The notes: generated by a model not told the origin, from the letters alone. Counted from the first letter of the stretch, positions 1-8,618 are shown. The stretch: 64,000 nucleotides of DNA from Sandaracinaceae bacterium (GCA_020633055.1 JACKEJ010000008.1:496001-560000), one strand, 5' to 3'. Translations and numbers: made by a program.

Positions 1-906
1 CGGCACGAGTATTACAACATGGCGTACTTCGGGGAGAACTACTTCCAGCCGCCGTTCCCGGTGAGCTTCCCGTTCGTCATGACCGGCTACACCGTCCCAT
101 TCACGGTGCTCATGCTAGCCGTCCTGGCGATCGCGGAGCGCACGCGCGCGGTGCTCCCCCGTGCGTGGCTCGCGCGGCTGTGGCCGGTGGGGCCAGTTCA
201 CGCCGATCGGCGCAACACCGACGTCCTCTTCCTCGGGTGCTTGCTGGCCCCGATGCTGATGATCGCGCTGCCGAGCACGCCCATCTTCGGCGGCACCAAG
301 CACTGGTTCCCAGCCTATCCGTTCCTGTGCCTCTACGCGGGCTACGGGTTCGTGCGCCTGACTCGCCTGCTGCGTCCGATGTTCGCCACGAGGCTCCCTG
401 CGCGGGTGGTCCTGGCGGCTGGCGAGGCGCCCCTGCGCGTGTCCCTCGCCGTCGTGTTGCTCGCGCCGAGCGCGCTCGAGACGGTGCATAGCCACCCCTT
501 CGGACTATCGCACTACACCTACATCGCGGGCGGCGTCCCGGGCGCGGCCGACCTGGGCATGAACCGCCAGTTCTGGGGCTTCACCACGGGGAGCGTGACG
601 GGCTTCCTGCGCCAGCACCTGCCCGAGGGGGGCAGCGTGTACGTCTGCGACACCACCTTTCAGGCGATGAACATGCTGGTCCGTGACGGGGACCTCCCGA
701 GCAACATCCGTCCCACACCAGATCTCGCGGGCGCCGACTTCGTCCTGGTCCACCACGAGCACCACTTTGCCGAGGTGGAGTACCAGGCCTGGGTGGCGTT
801 CGGGACGCGGACGCCTGCGCACGTGCTCACGTACGATGGGGTACCGATCGTGACCATCTACGAAAACCCACGGCGGCGTACGCGGCGATCAACGACGCCC
901 CCGTGA
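1..906 (+). CDS. Membrane glycosyltransferase, GT39/ArnT-like, C-terminal part
   Basis: The frame is open from base 1, so this is the 3' end of a gene that starts outside the window (302 codons present). The visible part has hydrophobic segments around residues 23-45, 70-95, 105-130 and 140-160, separated by charged loops, followed by a soluble tail of about 130 residues. The loop with TKHWFPAYPF resembles the late loop of GT39 polyprenyl-phosphate-sugar transferases, which move sugars from lipid carriers to protein or lipid A on the periplasmic side. The family call is by resemblance only. Its last 80 bases overlap the 3' end of the convergent gene on the minus strand. Confidence 0.55.
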   Translation, partial: RHEYYNMAYFGENYFQPPFPVSFPFVMTGYTVPFTVLMLAVLAIAERTRAVLPRAWLARLWPVGPVHADRRNTDVLFLGCLLAPMLMIALPSTPIFGGTKHWFPAYPFLCLYAGYGFVRLTRLLRPMFATRLPARVVLAAGEAPLRVSLAVVLLAPSALETVHSHPFGLSHYTYIAGGVPGAADLGMNRQFWGFTTGSVTGFLRQHLPEGGSVYVCDTTFQAMNMLVRDGDLPSNIRPTPDLAGADFVLVHHEHHFAEVEYQAWVAFGTRTPAHVLTYDGVPIVTIYENPRRRTRRSTTPP

Positions 907-2080
907 GCAGCGCCATGGCCGTGTAGAAGCTGGTCAAGCCCGCCTCCGACCAGCCGTAGGCGTGGATCAGGCGGTCCAGGTCGCCGGAGCCATCGTGGCT
1001 ACCTCCGAAGATGGTGCCCATGGGCATGCGCGCCGTGCCGAGCGCCACCCCGAACCACAAGCGGGTGGCAGACCACCAGGTCGCGAAGGCTGGAAAGATG
1101 AGCAGCACGCGAAAGAAGTCCCAGCGCAGGCGGTCGGGCAAGCGGAAGAAGAAGCTGACGATCATCAGCGCGCTGATCCAGAACTCCCCCGCCACGCCCC
1201 CGAGGATGGTCCACTCGAACGAGCGCTCGGCGCTGATCGCCAGACTGAAGAAGGCGAGCAGCGCGAGCCCGACGGCGCTCAAGGCGACTCCAAAGGGGCG
1301 CCGCTCGCGGTACGCGTAGACGGCCAGCACGCCGAACAAGAAGGCCATGCCGAGACCCACGAAGAGGGAGCGCTGCTCCTCCCAGAAGGTCACGCCGCAG
1401 GGCAGGGGGAGCGCGCGGCGGCTGCTGAGCCAGGAGGGCACGGCGTGCCCCAGCTCGTGGATGAAGAGCTGCACGGGGAGGACGAAGGTCATGGCCCCGT
1501 CGCTGCTCGACACGAGCCACCCGAGGACGGCCGCGAGCGGGAACGTGCCCAGCTCGACCACGGGGTGGTCGAACGGGACGCGGTCGGGCCGGTCGCCGAC
1601 GGGGGCGTCGTCGTCTCGACGGAGCGCGGCGCGCAGCTCGGCGCCAGTGGGCAGGCGCGGTCCCTCACCCCGCTGCAGACCTGCGTCTACGCTCGGAGCC
1701 GCGGACACCCGCTCGGACGCGTCGACGAGGCTGGCCACGGCACCCGCGCGCTGGCTCCCACGGAGACCGTCCAGCACGGCGCGCGTGAGCAGCACGCCCC
1801 CGCATGCGCTGCAGCACAGGAGGGGTCCCGCGTCGCACTCGCGCTCGCCCACGGCAGCCTGCCCGCACGCTGGACAGAGCGCGTCGGTCCCCGCGAGTCC
1901 GGGCAACAGCGGCGCTCGGAGCTCGGGTTCGTGCCCGACCAGCGTGAGGAGGTCGGCTCGGTCCAGCCAGAGGCGCTCGCAGCGTGTGCAGAGCCCGGCC
2001 AAGACGCCCCGCCGCTCGGGCCGGTCCCCCAGCGTCGGTGTGTGGCACCCGGGGCAGACGCGGTCTTCGAGCACTGGCAC
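827..2080 (-). CDS. Zinc-ribbon plus M50-like membrane metallopeptidase
   Basis: A 417-residue protein. The N-terminal ~90 residues contain two zf-TFIIB type zinc ribbons, each built from two CxxC pairs and followed by an LW(L)DRADL-like or LTRAVLDGL helix. After an acidic/polar linker comes a polytopic membrane domain whose helix carries HELGH, the zinc-binding HExxH signature of site-2-protease (M50) enzymes. Three or four further hydrophobic segments follow. Known M50 enzymes cut substrates inside the membrane; the substrate here is unknown. It lies 41 bp downstream of pssA on the same strand and is probably co-transcribed with it. The fusion of paired ribbons to a protease suggests a regulatory or substrate-recognition head (inference). 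Confidence 0.7.
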   Translation of the reverse strand: MPVLEDRVCPGCHTPTLGDRPERRGVLAGLCTRCERLWLDRADLLTLVGHEPELRAPLLPGLAGTDALCPACGQAAVGERECDAGPLLCCSACGGVLLTRAVLDGLRGSQRAGAVASLVDASERVSAAPSVDAGLQRGEGPRLPTGAELRAALRRDDDAPVGDRPDRVPFDHPVVELGTFPLAAVLGWLVSSSDGAMTFVLPVQLFIHELGHAVPSWLSSRRALPLPCGVTFWEEQRSLFVGLGMAFLFGVLAVYAYRERRPFGVALSAVGLALLAFFSLAISAERSFEWTILGGVAGEFWISALMIVSFFFRLPDRLRWDFFRVLLIFPAFATWWSATRLWFGVALGTARMPMGTIFGGSHDGSGDLDRLIHAYGWSEAGLTSFYTAMALLTGASLIAAYAAVGFRRWSRSVPHRT

Positions 2081-2121
2081 CTCGTGTCGTTGGGACTGAA
2101 CGCTCGGATGGACGCGAGGCG

Positions 2122-2952
2122 TTACAGGACGTTGGGCTCGTCCACGGAGTCGAGCTCGTCATCCTCGAATTCGTCGAGCGTGGCGTGGCGCTGGGTCTCG
2201 GGCTCGCGCCGCACCAGCCCGATGACCGTCTCCACGATGCCGATCAGCACGTAGCTGGCGAGCAACCACACGAGCGCGATGGAGGCATGGTAGCGGAGCG
2301 CCAAGAAGGCGGTGGAGCCCACCGCGAGCGCCATGAACACGACCGTGCGCGCCGAGAGCTTGAGATCCTTGAAGGACCGAAAGCGGACCGTGCTGACCAT
2401 GAAGAACGAGAGCATCACCACCACGCCGGCGATGAGGACCGTGGTGCCGAACAGGCGCGTGTCCGTGGCGGTGTTGGCCACCACCAGGGAGATGAGGATG
2501 CCCGAAGCAGCGGGGATGGGGAGGCCCAGGATGTACTTGCCGGGCTTCTTGGGCGCGCCGCTCTCCTCGACCGCGAGGACGTTGAAGCGCGCCAACCGAA
2601 TGGTGCCGCACGCCACGTAGCCGAACGCGATGGCGACGCCGACGGCCCCCAGCTTGTGCAGCGACCAGCGGTAGACGAGCACCCCGGTGGCCACCCCGAA
2701 CGAGATGACGTCTGCCAGGGAGTCCAGCTGCACGCCGATGGCGCTCTGCGTCTTGGTCAAGCGCGCGACGCGGCCGTCGATCGTGTCGAAGAACATGGCG
2801 AACACGATCAACAAGGCGGCGCGGTAGTAGTCGTTGTCCGTGGCGCCTGGGCCACCGCAGACCAACACCGCATAGAACCCACAGAGCACGCTCGAGAGCG
2901 TGAACAGGTTCGGCAGGATGAACAGGCTGCGTCGGAGGTCGACTTTCTTCAT
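2122..2952 (-). CDS. pssA: CDP-diacylglycerol--serine O-phosphatidyltransferase
   Basis: Phosphatidylserine synthase of the CDP-alcohol phosphatidyltransferase family: it joins CDP-diacylglycerol and serine, the first step to phosphatidylethanolamine, in the inner membrane. The family signature DGx2ARx8Gx3Dx3D is complete at about residues 59-81 (DGRVAR...G...D...D). The protein opens with a short basic stretch and FILPNLFTLSS, typical of the PssA start, and has about six to eight hydrophobic helices over 276 residues. A polar acidic tail (about 25 residues) ends it. It sits between a PilZ gene upstream and the zinc-ribbon M50 gene downstream, all on the minus strand with gaps of 58 and 41 bp, so a lipid/envelope operon is likely. 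Confidence 0.9.
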   Translation of the reverse strand: MKKVDLRRSLFILPNLFTLSSVLCGFYAVLVCGGPGATDNDYYRAALLIVFAMFFDTIDGRVARLTKTQSAIGVQLDSLADVISFGVATGVLVYRWSLHKLGAVGVAIAFGYVACGTIRLARFNVLAVEESGAPKKPGKYILGLPIPAASGILISLVVANTATDTRLFGTTVLIAGVVVMLSFFMVSTVRFRSFKDLKLSARTVVFMALAVGSTAFLALRYHASIALVWLLASYVLIGIVETVIGLVRREPETQRHATLDEFEDDELDSVDEPNVL

Positions 2953-3010
2953 CGCTGCGCCACGCTATCACGGGCCGCTTTGGATTGCATGAGCGCCAGA
3001 GGGGAGGGGG

Positions 3011-3358
3011 TCAGGCGAGCGGCGCCGTCGGGGTCAGCGTTTTGAAGAGCTGGTGGAAGCCCCACACCTCGATGGCGCGCAGGCTCCCGAACTGCACCCC
3101 GAACCCATCGGGCTTGTTCCAACGCACCACCCCGTCGCAGGTGGTGTCCTCCTTGAGCGCCGGCAAGCGGAAGCTCACCGTCACCTCCGTGCCGTACGGC
3201 AGCTGAGCCTCGCTCAGCAGGTACATCCCCCCCAGGCTCACGTTGAGCGTGCGGGTCTCGATGGGCTCACCCGGCGCTCCGCCGTCCACGGCCTTGGCCG
3301 TGATGACCACCTGGAGGTCACAGTCGTATCGCTCATGTACGCGGCGTCCTGACACCAT
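3011..3358 (-). CDS. PilZ domain protein
   Basis: A single-domain protein of 115 residues. The N-terminal RRVHER matches the RxxxR part of the PilZ c-di-GMP site and NVSLGG (about residues 38-43) the D/NxSxxG part, so both ligand motifs are intact. The rest is the expected small beta-barrel with a C-terminal helix. It has no output domain, so it probably acts by binding a partner protein when c-di-GMP is high. It is the first gene of a minus-strand set with pssA and the M50-like gene. Confidence 0.85.
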   Translation of the reverse strand: MVSGRRVHERYDCDLQVVITAKAVDGGAPGEPIETRTLNVSLGGMYLLSEAQLPYGTEVTVSFRLPALKEDTTCDGVVRWNKPDGFGVQFGSLRAIEVWGFHQLFKTLTPTAPLA

Positions 3359-3520
3359 TACCTCGCTGCAGCCCGCTGGCCGTCGTGGGGTGAGCCCAGG
3401 AGGTAGCCTCGTCGCCTCGGCAAGTCAACCATCCCGAACTGGTCAGGGGTGCTATCGTCGGGCGGTGACGCCGGCCCCCCGAACACCTACAGCACACCCC
3501 ATGCTCGCAGCGGGTGCGCC

Positions 3521-4342
3521 ATGACCCCCTCGGGCGCGCGGCTGATCGTCACGAGCGTCGCCGCGTGCTGCGCGTTCATCGTACTCACGCTGCCACGCGC
3601 CACCGCCCCGAGGCCGCCTCTGCTGCTCCCCACCGACGCGGAGCGCGAGCTCCCCGACACCCTCGCGACGGAGGCTCGACAAGCGGACGAGGCCGCAGCG
3701 CTGGCAGGCCCCGCGTTCGAGCGCCTGTCGCGGCTCGAGGCCGAGCAGGGCCGCAGCGAGGTCGGACCCGGCGAGCCCCCCGGGGTGGCTGGCGAGCGGG
3801 CGCTCGGGCTCCAGCGGCTGCTGACCGTCCTGGAGCGCGAGCACCCCGGAGCGACCGTCGCGCTCCGCGCGCATTCCATGACGCGGCTGTGGCCCGCGCT
3901 CCGGGGCGACCTCGACCCGGCGGAGGAGCAGGAGGTGCTGGGCAGCTTCCCGCGCATGCTCGAACGCTATGGTGCCGCCCGCGACGGACGCCGATTGGCA
4001 CCGCGCAGCGTCGTCCACGCGATGTACAAGGCGCGCTGGAACGTCCTCCACGGGCTCCCACAGGACGCAGGCTTCTCACCCGCGGAGGAGCGCGCCTTCT
4101 GGGGGTGGGCGGCCGCTCACGTCGAGAGCGCGAGCGCCGACGGAATGGATCCGCTGCGCTTCGAAGCGATCCGCCGTTACGCGGCGGCCGAGGGGCCCGC
4201 CGCACGGGAGCTCTTGGCCTTCGGGGCGTACGAGGCCCGCGAGTACGCTCACGCCGCGCGCCTCTACCAAGACCTCTTCGAGGAGACGGGTCACCTGCGC
4301 TACCGAAACCACGCCCGCGCCAGCCTGCTGCTGGCGCAGTAG
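3521..4342 (+). CDS. Hypothetical exported or anchored helical protein
   Basis: About 273 residues from the ATG chosen here. An in-frame start 72 bp upstream exists but would put 24 polar residues before the signal. The start at 3521 gives a short N-terminus followed by a hydrophobic segment (LIVTSVAACCAFIVLTL), that is, a signal peptide or anchor. The rest is Ala/Glu/Arg-rich and helical, with a TPR/HEAT-like appearance, especially the last 60 residues (REYAHAARLYQDLFEETG). I do not recognise a family. It is followed 50 bp later by the AIM24 genes. Confidence 0.55.
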   Translation: MTPSGARLIVTSVAACCAFIVLTLPRATAPRPPLLLPTDAERELPDTLATEARQADEAAALAGPAFERLSRLEAEQGRSEVGPGEPPGVAGERALGLQRLLTVLEREHPGATVALRAHSMTRLWPALRGDLDPAEEQEVLGSFPRMLERYGAARDGRRLAPRSVVHAMYKARWNVLHGLPQDAGFSPAEERAFWGWAAAHVESASADGMDPLRFEAIRRYAAAEGPAARELLAFGAYEAREYAHAARLYQDLFEETGHLRYRNHARASLLLAQ

Positions 4343-4392
4343 CGAACCTCCGGGCTTGATCGTCGGGACCGGGGTGCGGTACCCATGGGCCC

Positions 4393-5151
4393 ATGGAAGC
4401 CGCACCCGCGACCAGCGCCACGCCCCCCCAGACAGCGCTCGCCCCGAGCGGGGGGACGCCTCATCAGATCACCCACGGTCCCTCGTTCGCGATGCTGCGC
4501 GTGGATCTGCCCCCGGGTCAGGAGGTCGTGGCCGAGGCGGGCTCGATGGTGGCGCGGCACAGCCAGGTGGCGATGGAGGTCAAGCTCAACGCCGGCTCGG
4601 CCTCGGGCTTCTTCGCGAAGTTCAAGGCCTTCATGATCGCGATGATCCGCAAGATCGTCGGTGGAGAGACCTTCTTCGTGAACCACTTCTCGTCGCCGAG
4701 CGGCGGCAGCGTGTGGATCGCCCCGAACATGTCGGGTCAGATCAGCCACCGGCGCATGAACGGGGAGACGTTGACGCTCAGCTCGGGAGCCTTCCTGGCG
4801 TCCGTGGGCACCTTCGACGTGAGGATGAAGTTCGGCGGGCTGCGCAGCCTGCTCGCCAAGGAGGGCGCGTTCTTCCTCCAGATCCAGGGCACCGGCGACC
4901 TGTGGTTCAACAGCTACGGCGGGGTCCACGCGGTCCCCGTCAACGGCGCCTACATGGTCGACAACGGGCACCTGGTGGGCTTCGAGGGGCAGCTCACCTT
5001 CGACATCAAGTCCGCCGGTGGCGGGCTGATGGGCTTCATGGCGTCCGGCGAGGGCCTGGTGTGTCAGTTCCAGGGACAGGGCACGGTCTACATCCAGTCG
5101 CGCAACACCAGCTCGCTGGTGGACTGGCTCACGCGCTTCCTCCCCATCTGA
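4393..5151 (+). CDS. AIM24 family protein, copy 1
   Basis: 252 residues of the AIM24 (former DUF124, TIGR00266-like) beta-sandwich family. Recognisable motifs are the EAGSMVAR element near residue 50, a GGETFFVNHF strand, LSSGAFLAS and the terminal GEGLVCQFQGQGTVYIQSRN strand. Members are soluble; the yeast relative acts in mitochondrial membrane organisation and the bacterial role is unknown. Compared with the next two copies it has an extra N-terminal ~30 residues rich in Ala/Pro/Thr. A TACCCA box ends 7 bases before this ATG. It is the first of three tandem paralogues. Confidence 0.85.
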   Translation: MEAAPATSATPPQTALAPSGGTPHQITHGPSFAMLRVDLPPGQEVVAEAGSMVARHSQVAMEVKLNAGSASGFFAKFKAFMIAMIRKIVGGETFFVNHFSSPSGGSVWIAPNMSGQISHRRMNGETLTLSSGAFLASVGTFDVRMKFGGLRSLLAKEGAFFLQIQGTGDLWFNSYGGVHAVPVNGAYMVDNGHLVGFEGQLTFDIKSAGGGLMGFMASGEGLVCQFQGQGTVYIQSRNTSSLVDWLTRFLPI

Positions 5152-5250
5152 CCCTCGCCGAGTGGTCGTCGCGGAGCGCCGAGCTCCGCGGCCTGGCCAC
5201 GACGACCCATGGCTGTGAATTTCGTTTGAACCGAGCGCGGAGAGCAACCC

Positions 5251-5925
5251 ATGCAGTTTGAGATCGCATATCGACCCGGCCAGTCCATGGCGCGCGCCGT
5301 CCTGGCTCCGGGAGAGCAGCTGGTGGCGGAGTCGGGGGCCATGGTGGGCATGTCCACCAACGTGCACATGGAGACGAGCAGCGGCGGGCTGAAGGCTGGC
5401 CTGAAGCGCCTGTTCGGGGGCGAGTCGTTCTTCCGCAACACGTTCACGGCGCAGAACGGACCCGGCGAGGTGCTGCTCGGGCAAGTGCTGTGTGGCGACA
5501 TGGTGGCGCTCGACATGACCCCGGAGGGCTACTTCGTGCAGTCCGCCAGCTACATCGCGTCGACGGCGGGCGTGAACATCGACACCAAGGTCGGCGGGTT
5601 CCGCAGCTTCTTCGCGGGCGAGGGTGTCTTCGTGCTGAAGGCTACGGCCAGCCAACCGGGGCAGCTGCTGGTGGGCGCCTTCGGCGGCATCCAGGAGCTG
5701 GTGTGCGACGGGAGCCTGGTGATCGACACGGGCCACCTGGTCGCGTGGGACGCGAACCTGCAGTACAAGGTCGGCAAGAGCGGCAGCGGCTGGATCGCCA
5801 GCTTCCTCTCTGGCGAAGGCCTCGTGTGTCACTTCCAGGGCCAGGGTCGCATCTGGATTCAAACGCGGAACCCCGTGGAGTACGGGCGCGATGTGGGCGG
5901 CATGCTGCCCCCGAGGGAGGCCTGA
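5251..5925 (+). CDS. AIM24 family protein, copy 2
   Basis: 224 residues with the complete AIM24 fold: AESGAMVGM near residue 28, GGESFFRNTFTA, a central VNIDTKVGGFRSFF strand pair and GEGLVCHFQGQGRIWIQTRNP at the end. It starts 99 bp after copy 1 and ends 3 bp before copy 3, so copies 2 and 3 are surely co-translated from one message. It is clearly closer to copy 3 than to copy 1 in the N-terminal third. No catalytic residues are known for the family. Confidence 0.88.
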   Translation: MQFEIAYRPGQSMARAVLAPGEQLVAESGAMVGMSTNVHMETSSGGLKAGLKRLFGGESFFRNTFTAQNGPGEVLLGQVLCGDMVALDMTPEGYFVQSASYIASTAGVNIDTKVGGFRSFFAGEGVFVLKATASQPGQLLVGAFGGIQELVCDGSLVIDTGHLVAWDANLQYKVGKSGSGWIASFLSGEGLVCHFQGQGRIWIQTRNPVEYGRDVGGMLPPREA

Positions 5926-5928
5926 GCC

Positions 5929-6615
5929 ATGCAGTACCAGATCATCGACCGACCGGACTTCGGGGTCATCCAGCTGCGCTTCGATCAGGCAGGAGAGCAG
6001 ATCATCGCCGAGTCGGGCGCCATGGTCGCACGTGACCCGGCCATCGAGATGAAGAGCGCCATCCAGGGCGGCCTCGGCGGCGCGTTGAAGCGCAAGATGC
6101 TGGGTGGAGAGAGCCTGTTCCAGAACACGTTCACGGCCACGCAGGCCGGGCAGACGCTGTGGCTCGCGCCGGCGCCGGAGGGGGACATCGTCAACCTCGA
6201 GATGGATGGGCAGCACGAGGTGATGCTCAACTCGGGGGCCTACCTGGCGTCGGCCCCCAGCGTGAACCTCGACACCAAGTGGGGTGGGGCCAAGGGCTTC
6301 TTCAGCGGGACGGGGTTCTTCTTGCTCAAGTGCTCGGGTACGGGGCCGCTGTTCTTCAACGCGTTCGGCGGCATCCACGTGGTGGACGTCGGCCCCGCTG
6401 GCTACATCGTCGACACGGACCACGTCGTGGGGTTCACGACCGGGCTGAACTACCAGGTCACGAAGGTGGGTGGACTGAAGAGCCTCTTCCTCTCGGGTGA
6501 GGGGCTGGTGTGCCGCTTCCACGGACAGGGGCGCCTCTGGATCTCCACCCGCGCACCCGGCGGCCTCGCGTCGTTCCTGCACCCCTTCCGGCGGGTGAAG
6601 GCCAAGACCAACTGA
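5929..6615 (+). CDS. AIM24 family protein, copy 3
   Basis: 228 residues, the third tandem AIM24 paralogue. It carries AESGAMVARD, GGESLFQNTFTA, VNLDTKWGGAKGFF and GEGLVCRFHGQGRLWISTR, each aligned with the equivalent block in copies 1 and 2. The start codon lies 3 bp after the stop of copy 2 with GGAGG just upstream inside that gene. Three adjacent copies suggest a hetero-oligomer, since AIM24 domains are already pseudo-symmetric sandwiches (inference). Confidence 0.88.
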   Translation: MQYQIIDRPDFGVIQLRFDQAGEQIIAESGAMVARDPAIEMKSAIQGGLGGALKRKMLGGESLFQNTFTATQAGQTLWLAPAPEGDIVNLEMDGQHEVMLNSGAYLASAPSVNLDTKWGGAKGFFSGTGFFLLKCSGTGPLFFNAFGGIHVVDVGPAGYIVDTDHVVGFTTGLNYQVTKVGGLKSLFLSGEGLVCRFHGQGRLWISTRAPGGLASFLHPFRRVKAKTN

Positions 6616-6739
6616 CTTGGCTGAGGCGAGGTCCCCGACCGACCTCGGCGGGCTGGCCGCGCGAGGGGAGCAGTCCATCCAAGGTGGGCTGACGCTCGCT
6701 GTCGACGCGGAACGGGGACGCTGATAGAACGCGGGCTCC

Positions 6740-7486
6740 GTGATGCCACCCGCTCCGCCCGACCAGCCCGAAGAAACGCCGCGCGAGCCCGTGCTCAGCG
6801 TCGTGATGCCCGCGTACAACGAAGAGGCGACCGTGCTGGACACCATCGCGCGTGTGTTGGCCGTGCCTCTCGCGCTCGAGCTGATCGTCGTGGACGACGG
6901 GTCCATCGACGCGACGCGCGCGCTCCTCGACGCGAACTACCGCGACCATCCGCGCGTACGGGTCATCTTCCAGCCCTTCAACCAAGGCAAGGGCGCTGCG
7001 TGCCGCACGGGCTTTCAACACGCGCGGGGCCGCTACGTGGTCATCCAAGACGCCGACGCGGAGTACGACCCGCAAGAGCTCCCCAAGCTGCTCGAGCCGC
7101 TGCTGGACGACCGCGCGGACGTGGTGTTCGGGAGCCGCTACCTGCATGCCCCGCCGACGCTCCTTCGCAGCTGGCACACGCGCGCCAACAACGTCTTCAC
7201 GGCCATGAGCAACGCCGTCACGCCGATGAAGTTCACCGACGTGCACACCTGCTACAAGCTCGTGCGGCGCGACATCCTGCTGGGGCTCGAGCTGCGCGAG
7301 CCCGGCTTCGGTATGGATCAGGAGCTCGCCATCAAGGTGGCGCAGCGTGGCTGCCGCATCGTCGAGGTGCCCATCCGCTACGAACCCCGCGGCTACGCGG
7401 CAGGGAAGAAGCTGGGGCCCCTCGACGCAGCGCGCATCGCCTGGTGCATCGCGCGTTACGGCGTGCCGGGGCTGCTGCGGCGCTGA
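6740..7486 (+). CDS. Glycosyltransferase family 2, DPM1/polyprenol-phosphate type
   Basis: 248 residues with a GT-A fold. Visible signatures are LSVVMPAYNEE at residues 15-25, VVDDGS at about 53, the donor-metal motif QDADAEYDP near 100 and FGSRY near 126. This layout is that of dolichyl/polyprenyl-phosphate mannose or glucose synthases, which charge a lipid carrier with sugar on the cytoplasmic face. The glycosyltransferase at the left edge of the window is the kind of enzyme that would use such a donor. It lacks C-terminal membrane helices, so it is a soluble or peripheral version. Its stop codon lies inside a 55-bp tandem repeat. Confidence 0.85.
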   Translation: MMPPAPPDQPEETPREPVLSVVMPAYNEEATVLDTIARVLAVPLALELIVVDDGSIDATRALLDANYRDHPRVRVIFQPFNQGKGAACRTGFQHARGRYVVIQDADAEYDPQELPKLLEPLLDDRADVVFGSRYLHAPPTLLRSWHTRANNVFTAMSNAVTPMKFTDVHTCYKLVRRDILLGLELREPGFGMDQELAIKVAQRGCRIVEVPIRYEPRGYAAGKKLGPLDAARIAWCIARYGVPGLLRR

Positions 7487-7572
7487 CGGTGTTGACACCG
7501 CTGCGGCCGCTGACGGGGTGCCGGGACCGCTGCTGCGTTGACGGTGCTGACACCGCTGCGGCGCTGATGGGG
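7463..7572. repeat. 55-bp direct tandem repeat, two copies, spanning a stop codon
   Basis: Two imperfect copies, 7463-7517 and 7518-7572, both start with GTGCCGGG and contain TGACGGTGYTGACACCGCTGCGG. The first copy carries the last seven codons and stop of the GT2 gene; the second lies wholly after it. Inside each unit CGGTGY-TG-ACACCG is a small inverted repeat. The layout looks like a recent local duplication, possibly of a transcript-end hairpin. Confidence 0.75.
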
Positions 7573-7698
7573 CCCTGGGGACAGCGCCTTGCCACCTCCA
7601 CATCCCTGCGCGGCCGAGCGTGAGACCAGCGTGCGTCCCCCTCGCTCAGCGCACCCCCTGCGCGACGCTTCGAGGTAGGCGCGGGGGGCGGGCGCGGC

Positions 7699-7704
7699 TA
7701 CCCT
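7699..7704 (+). promoter_or_regulatory. Candidate -10 box placing the PPK2 transcript start at its ATG
   Basis: TACCCT lies 7 bases before the PPK2 start codon. With the usual 6-7 base distance from -10 to the transcript start, the message would begin at or next to the ATG. I see no clear -35 and no ribosome binding site, which fits a leaderless message but does not prove it. Confidence 0.35.
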
Positions 7705-7711
7705 TACGCGC

Positions 7712-8608
7712 ATGGCACGCATCCTGTTCACGCCCCCCCCGTCCGAGTACCTGGTCCCCACCGACGGCAGCTTCCGCATCCGGCGCGCCCCCACCACCCC
7801 ACCTGCAAAGAAGGCGGGTGACGATGCGAAGAAGGACAACAAGAAGCAGCTGAAGGAGCACGTGGAGCGCATCTCGGAGCTCCAGGAGCGGCTGTACGCG
7901 GCCGACCGACACAGCGTGCTGCTCGTGTTCCAGGCCATGGACGCGGCTGGCAAGGACGGCACGATCCGCGCGCTGCTGAGCGGCATCAACCCGGCGGGCT
8001 GCCAGGTCCAGTCGTTCAAGTCGCCGTCGAGCCTGGAGCTGGATCACGACTTCCTCTGGCGCATCAGCCGGGCGCTGCCCGAGCGCGGTCGCATCGGCGT
8101 GTTCAACCGCAGCCACTACGAGGAGGTGCTGGCGGTGCGCGTGCACCCCAGCTACGTCGAGGCCCAGAACCTGCCCGCCCCGCACGCGAGCGGCGCGGAG
8201 CTGTGGCGGCAGCGGCACGAGTCGATCAACGACTTCGAGAAGCACCTGGCGCGCAACGGCACCGTCATCCTCAAATTCTTCCTGAACGTCTCGCGCGAGG
8301 AGCAGCGCTTGCGGCTCATGGCGCGCATCGACGAGGCCGACAGCAACTGGAAGTTCGACGCGCGGGACCTGCGCGAGCGGGCGCTCTGGCCAGCCTACAT
8401 GAAGGCGTTCGAGGACACGCTGCGCAGCACGTCGACCCCATGGGCGCCGTGGTACGCCATCCCCGCCGACGACAAGCCCTTCATGCGAGTGGAGGTCGCG
8501 CGCATCGTGCGAGCCACGCTCGAGGGGCTGAAGCTCAAGTTTCCGAAGGTCTCGCCCGAGCAGCTGGCCGAGATGCAGCGCCTGCGTGAGCAGCTTGCCG
8601 CCGAGTGA
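7712..8608 (+). CDS. Polyphosphate kinase 2 family protein
   Basis: 298 residues of the PPK2 fold, which transfers phosphate between polyphosphate and nucleotides. The P-loop-like QAMDAAGKDGT (Walker A position) is at about residues 71-81, the lid/Walker B region has GVFNRSHYEEVLAVRVHP at about 129-146, and DARDLRER is near 214. The first ~45 residues form a basic, Lys-rich extension before the conserved core. The single-domain length matches class I PPK2, but I cannot say whether it prefers ADP, AMP or GDP. The metallophosphoesterase gene follows 10 bp later. Confidence 0.9.
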   Translation: MARILFTPPPSEYLVPTDGSFRIRRAPTTPPAKKAGDDAKKDNKKQLKEHVERISELQERLYAADRHSVLLVFQAMDAAGKDGTIRALLSGINPAGCQVQSFKSPSSLELDHDFLWRISRALPERGRIGVFNRSHYEEVLAVRVHPSYVEAQNLPAPHASGAELWRQRHESINDFEKHLARNGTVILKFFLNVSREEQRLRLMARIDEADSNWKFDARDLRERALWPAYMKAFEDTLRSTSTPWAPWYAIPADDKPFMRVEVARIVRATLEGLKLKFPKVSPEQLAEMQRLREQLAAE

Positions 8609-8618
8609 CGACGCCACG

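Noticed and set aside
4300..6906. 868-residue minus-strand open frame over the AIM24 genes
   Set aside because: It is antisense to three clear AIM24 genes, is His/Arg/Glu-rich with no domain, and is a by-product of high GC codon bias.
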